Under the pieces are notes generated by a model that was not told the origin of the DNA, did not search any database, and saw only the letters and a list, made by a program, of their open reading frames with translations. From an uncultured Opitutia bacterium (GTDB taxonomy: Bacteria; Verrucomicrobiota; Verrucomicrobiae; Opitutales; UBA953), in assembly GCA_903859115.1 (NCBI GenBank), contig CAIOLH010000109.1, positions 1-15,738 of the forward strand: a stretch of DNA of 15,738 nucleotides, given 5' to 3'. Positions 15,690 through 15,738 of the stretch are shown in pieces. A program made the position numbers and the translations under genes. The first letter of the stretch is position 1; each line of letters begins with the position of its first letter.

Positions 15690-15738
15690 ATGGCCAGCAA
15701 ACTTCGAATCGCCGTATACCCCGGCACCTTTGACCCCA
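15690..15738 (+). CDS. coaD: Pantetheine-phosphate adenylyltransferase, N-terminus (3' truncated)
   Basis: The window ends after 16 codons, which read MASKLRIAVYPGTFDP. YPGTFDP directly after a short beta-strand is the opening of CoaD, the adenylyltransferase that makes dephospho-CoA from 4'-phosphopantetheine and ATP in coenzyme A synthesis. The His of the following nucleotidyltransferase TxGH motif lies beyond the window. I chose ATG 15690 because AGGA stands 5 bases upstream, one of the few good Shine-Dalgarno sites in the window. An in-frame ATG at 15663 would add nine basic residues and cannot be excluded. It is transcribed away from pgsA. Another nucleotidyltransferase-fold protein sharing this motif is possible but unlikely. 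Confidence 0.82.
   Translation, partial: MASKLRIAVYPGTFDP

Overview
The window is gene-dense bacterial chromosome with moderate GC by eye, coding on almost every base, and it carries no mobile element, CRISPR array, tRNA or rRNA that I can see. No stretch longer than about 60 bases lacks a gene. The gene set points to a free-living, respiring Gram-negative bacterium: a NuoA subunit of complex I, a FumA/FumB-type fumarase, phosphatidylglycerol synthesis, a Gld-type ABC exporter operon, secreted carbohydrate-active hydrolases and large TPR-SPINDLY glycosyltransferases. The combination, and the scarcity of Shine-Dalgarno sequences, fits the PVC group and perhaps Verrucomicrobiota. That assignment is inference; no ribosomal marker is present.

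Bases 1-4658, plus strand: the 3' end of a MscS-family channel gene is followed, at gaps of 3-6 bases, by an ABC-2 ATPase, its permease, a GldG-type membrane-anchored auxiliary protein and a DUF4340 protein. The last four form the conserved GldA/GldF/GldG/DUF4340-type cassette. A clear intrinsic terminator (4626-4658) closes this operon.

Bases 4673-5065: nuoA stands alone. Its neighbour upstream is the terminator and its neighbour downstream is a convergent gene one base away, so the rest of complex I is encoded elsewhere.

Bases 5067-15635, minus strand: read in the direction of transcription, pgsA and pgpA (phosphatidylglycerol synthesis, overlapping by 4 bases) come first. Two tandem TPR/GT41 O-GlcNAc-transferase-like genes follow, then ygfZ (a folate-binding helper of iron-sulfur enzymes), class I fumarase (a [4Fe-4S] enzyme), a secreted alpha/beta-hydrolase and a secreted GH50-like clan GH-A glycoside hydrolase. 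All gaps are 45 bases or less, so the eight genes could form one long transcription unit or a few nested ones.

Bases 15636-15738: a 54-base divergent intergenic region leads to the first 49 bases of coaD on the plus strand.

No wholly new system is evident. The items most worth a second look are the pair of GT41 enzymes whose lengths differ by about three TPR units, the orphan nuoA, the ygfZ-fumarase pairing, the hydrolase pair at the operon end, and the near absence of Shine-Dalgarno sites.
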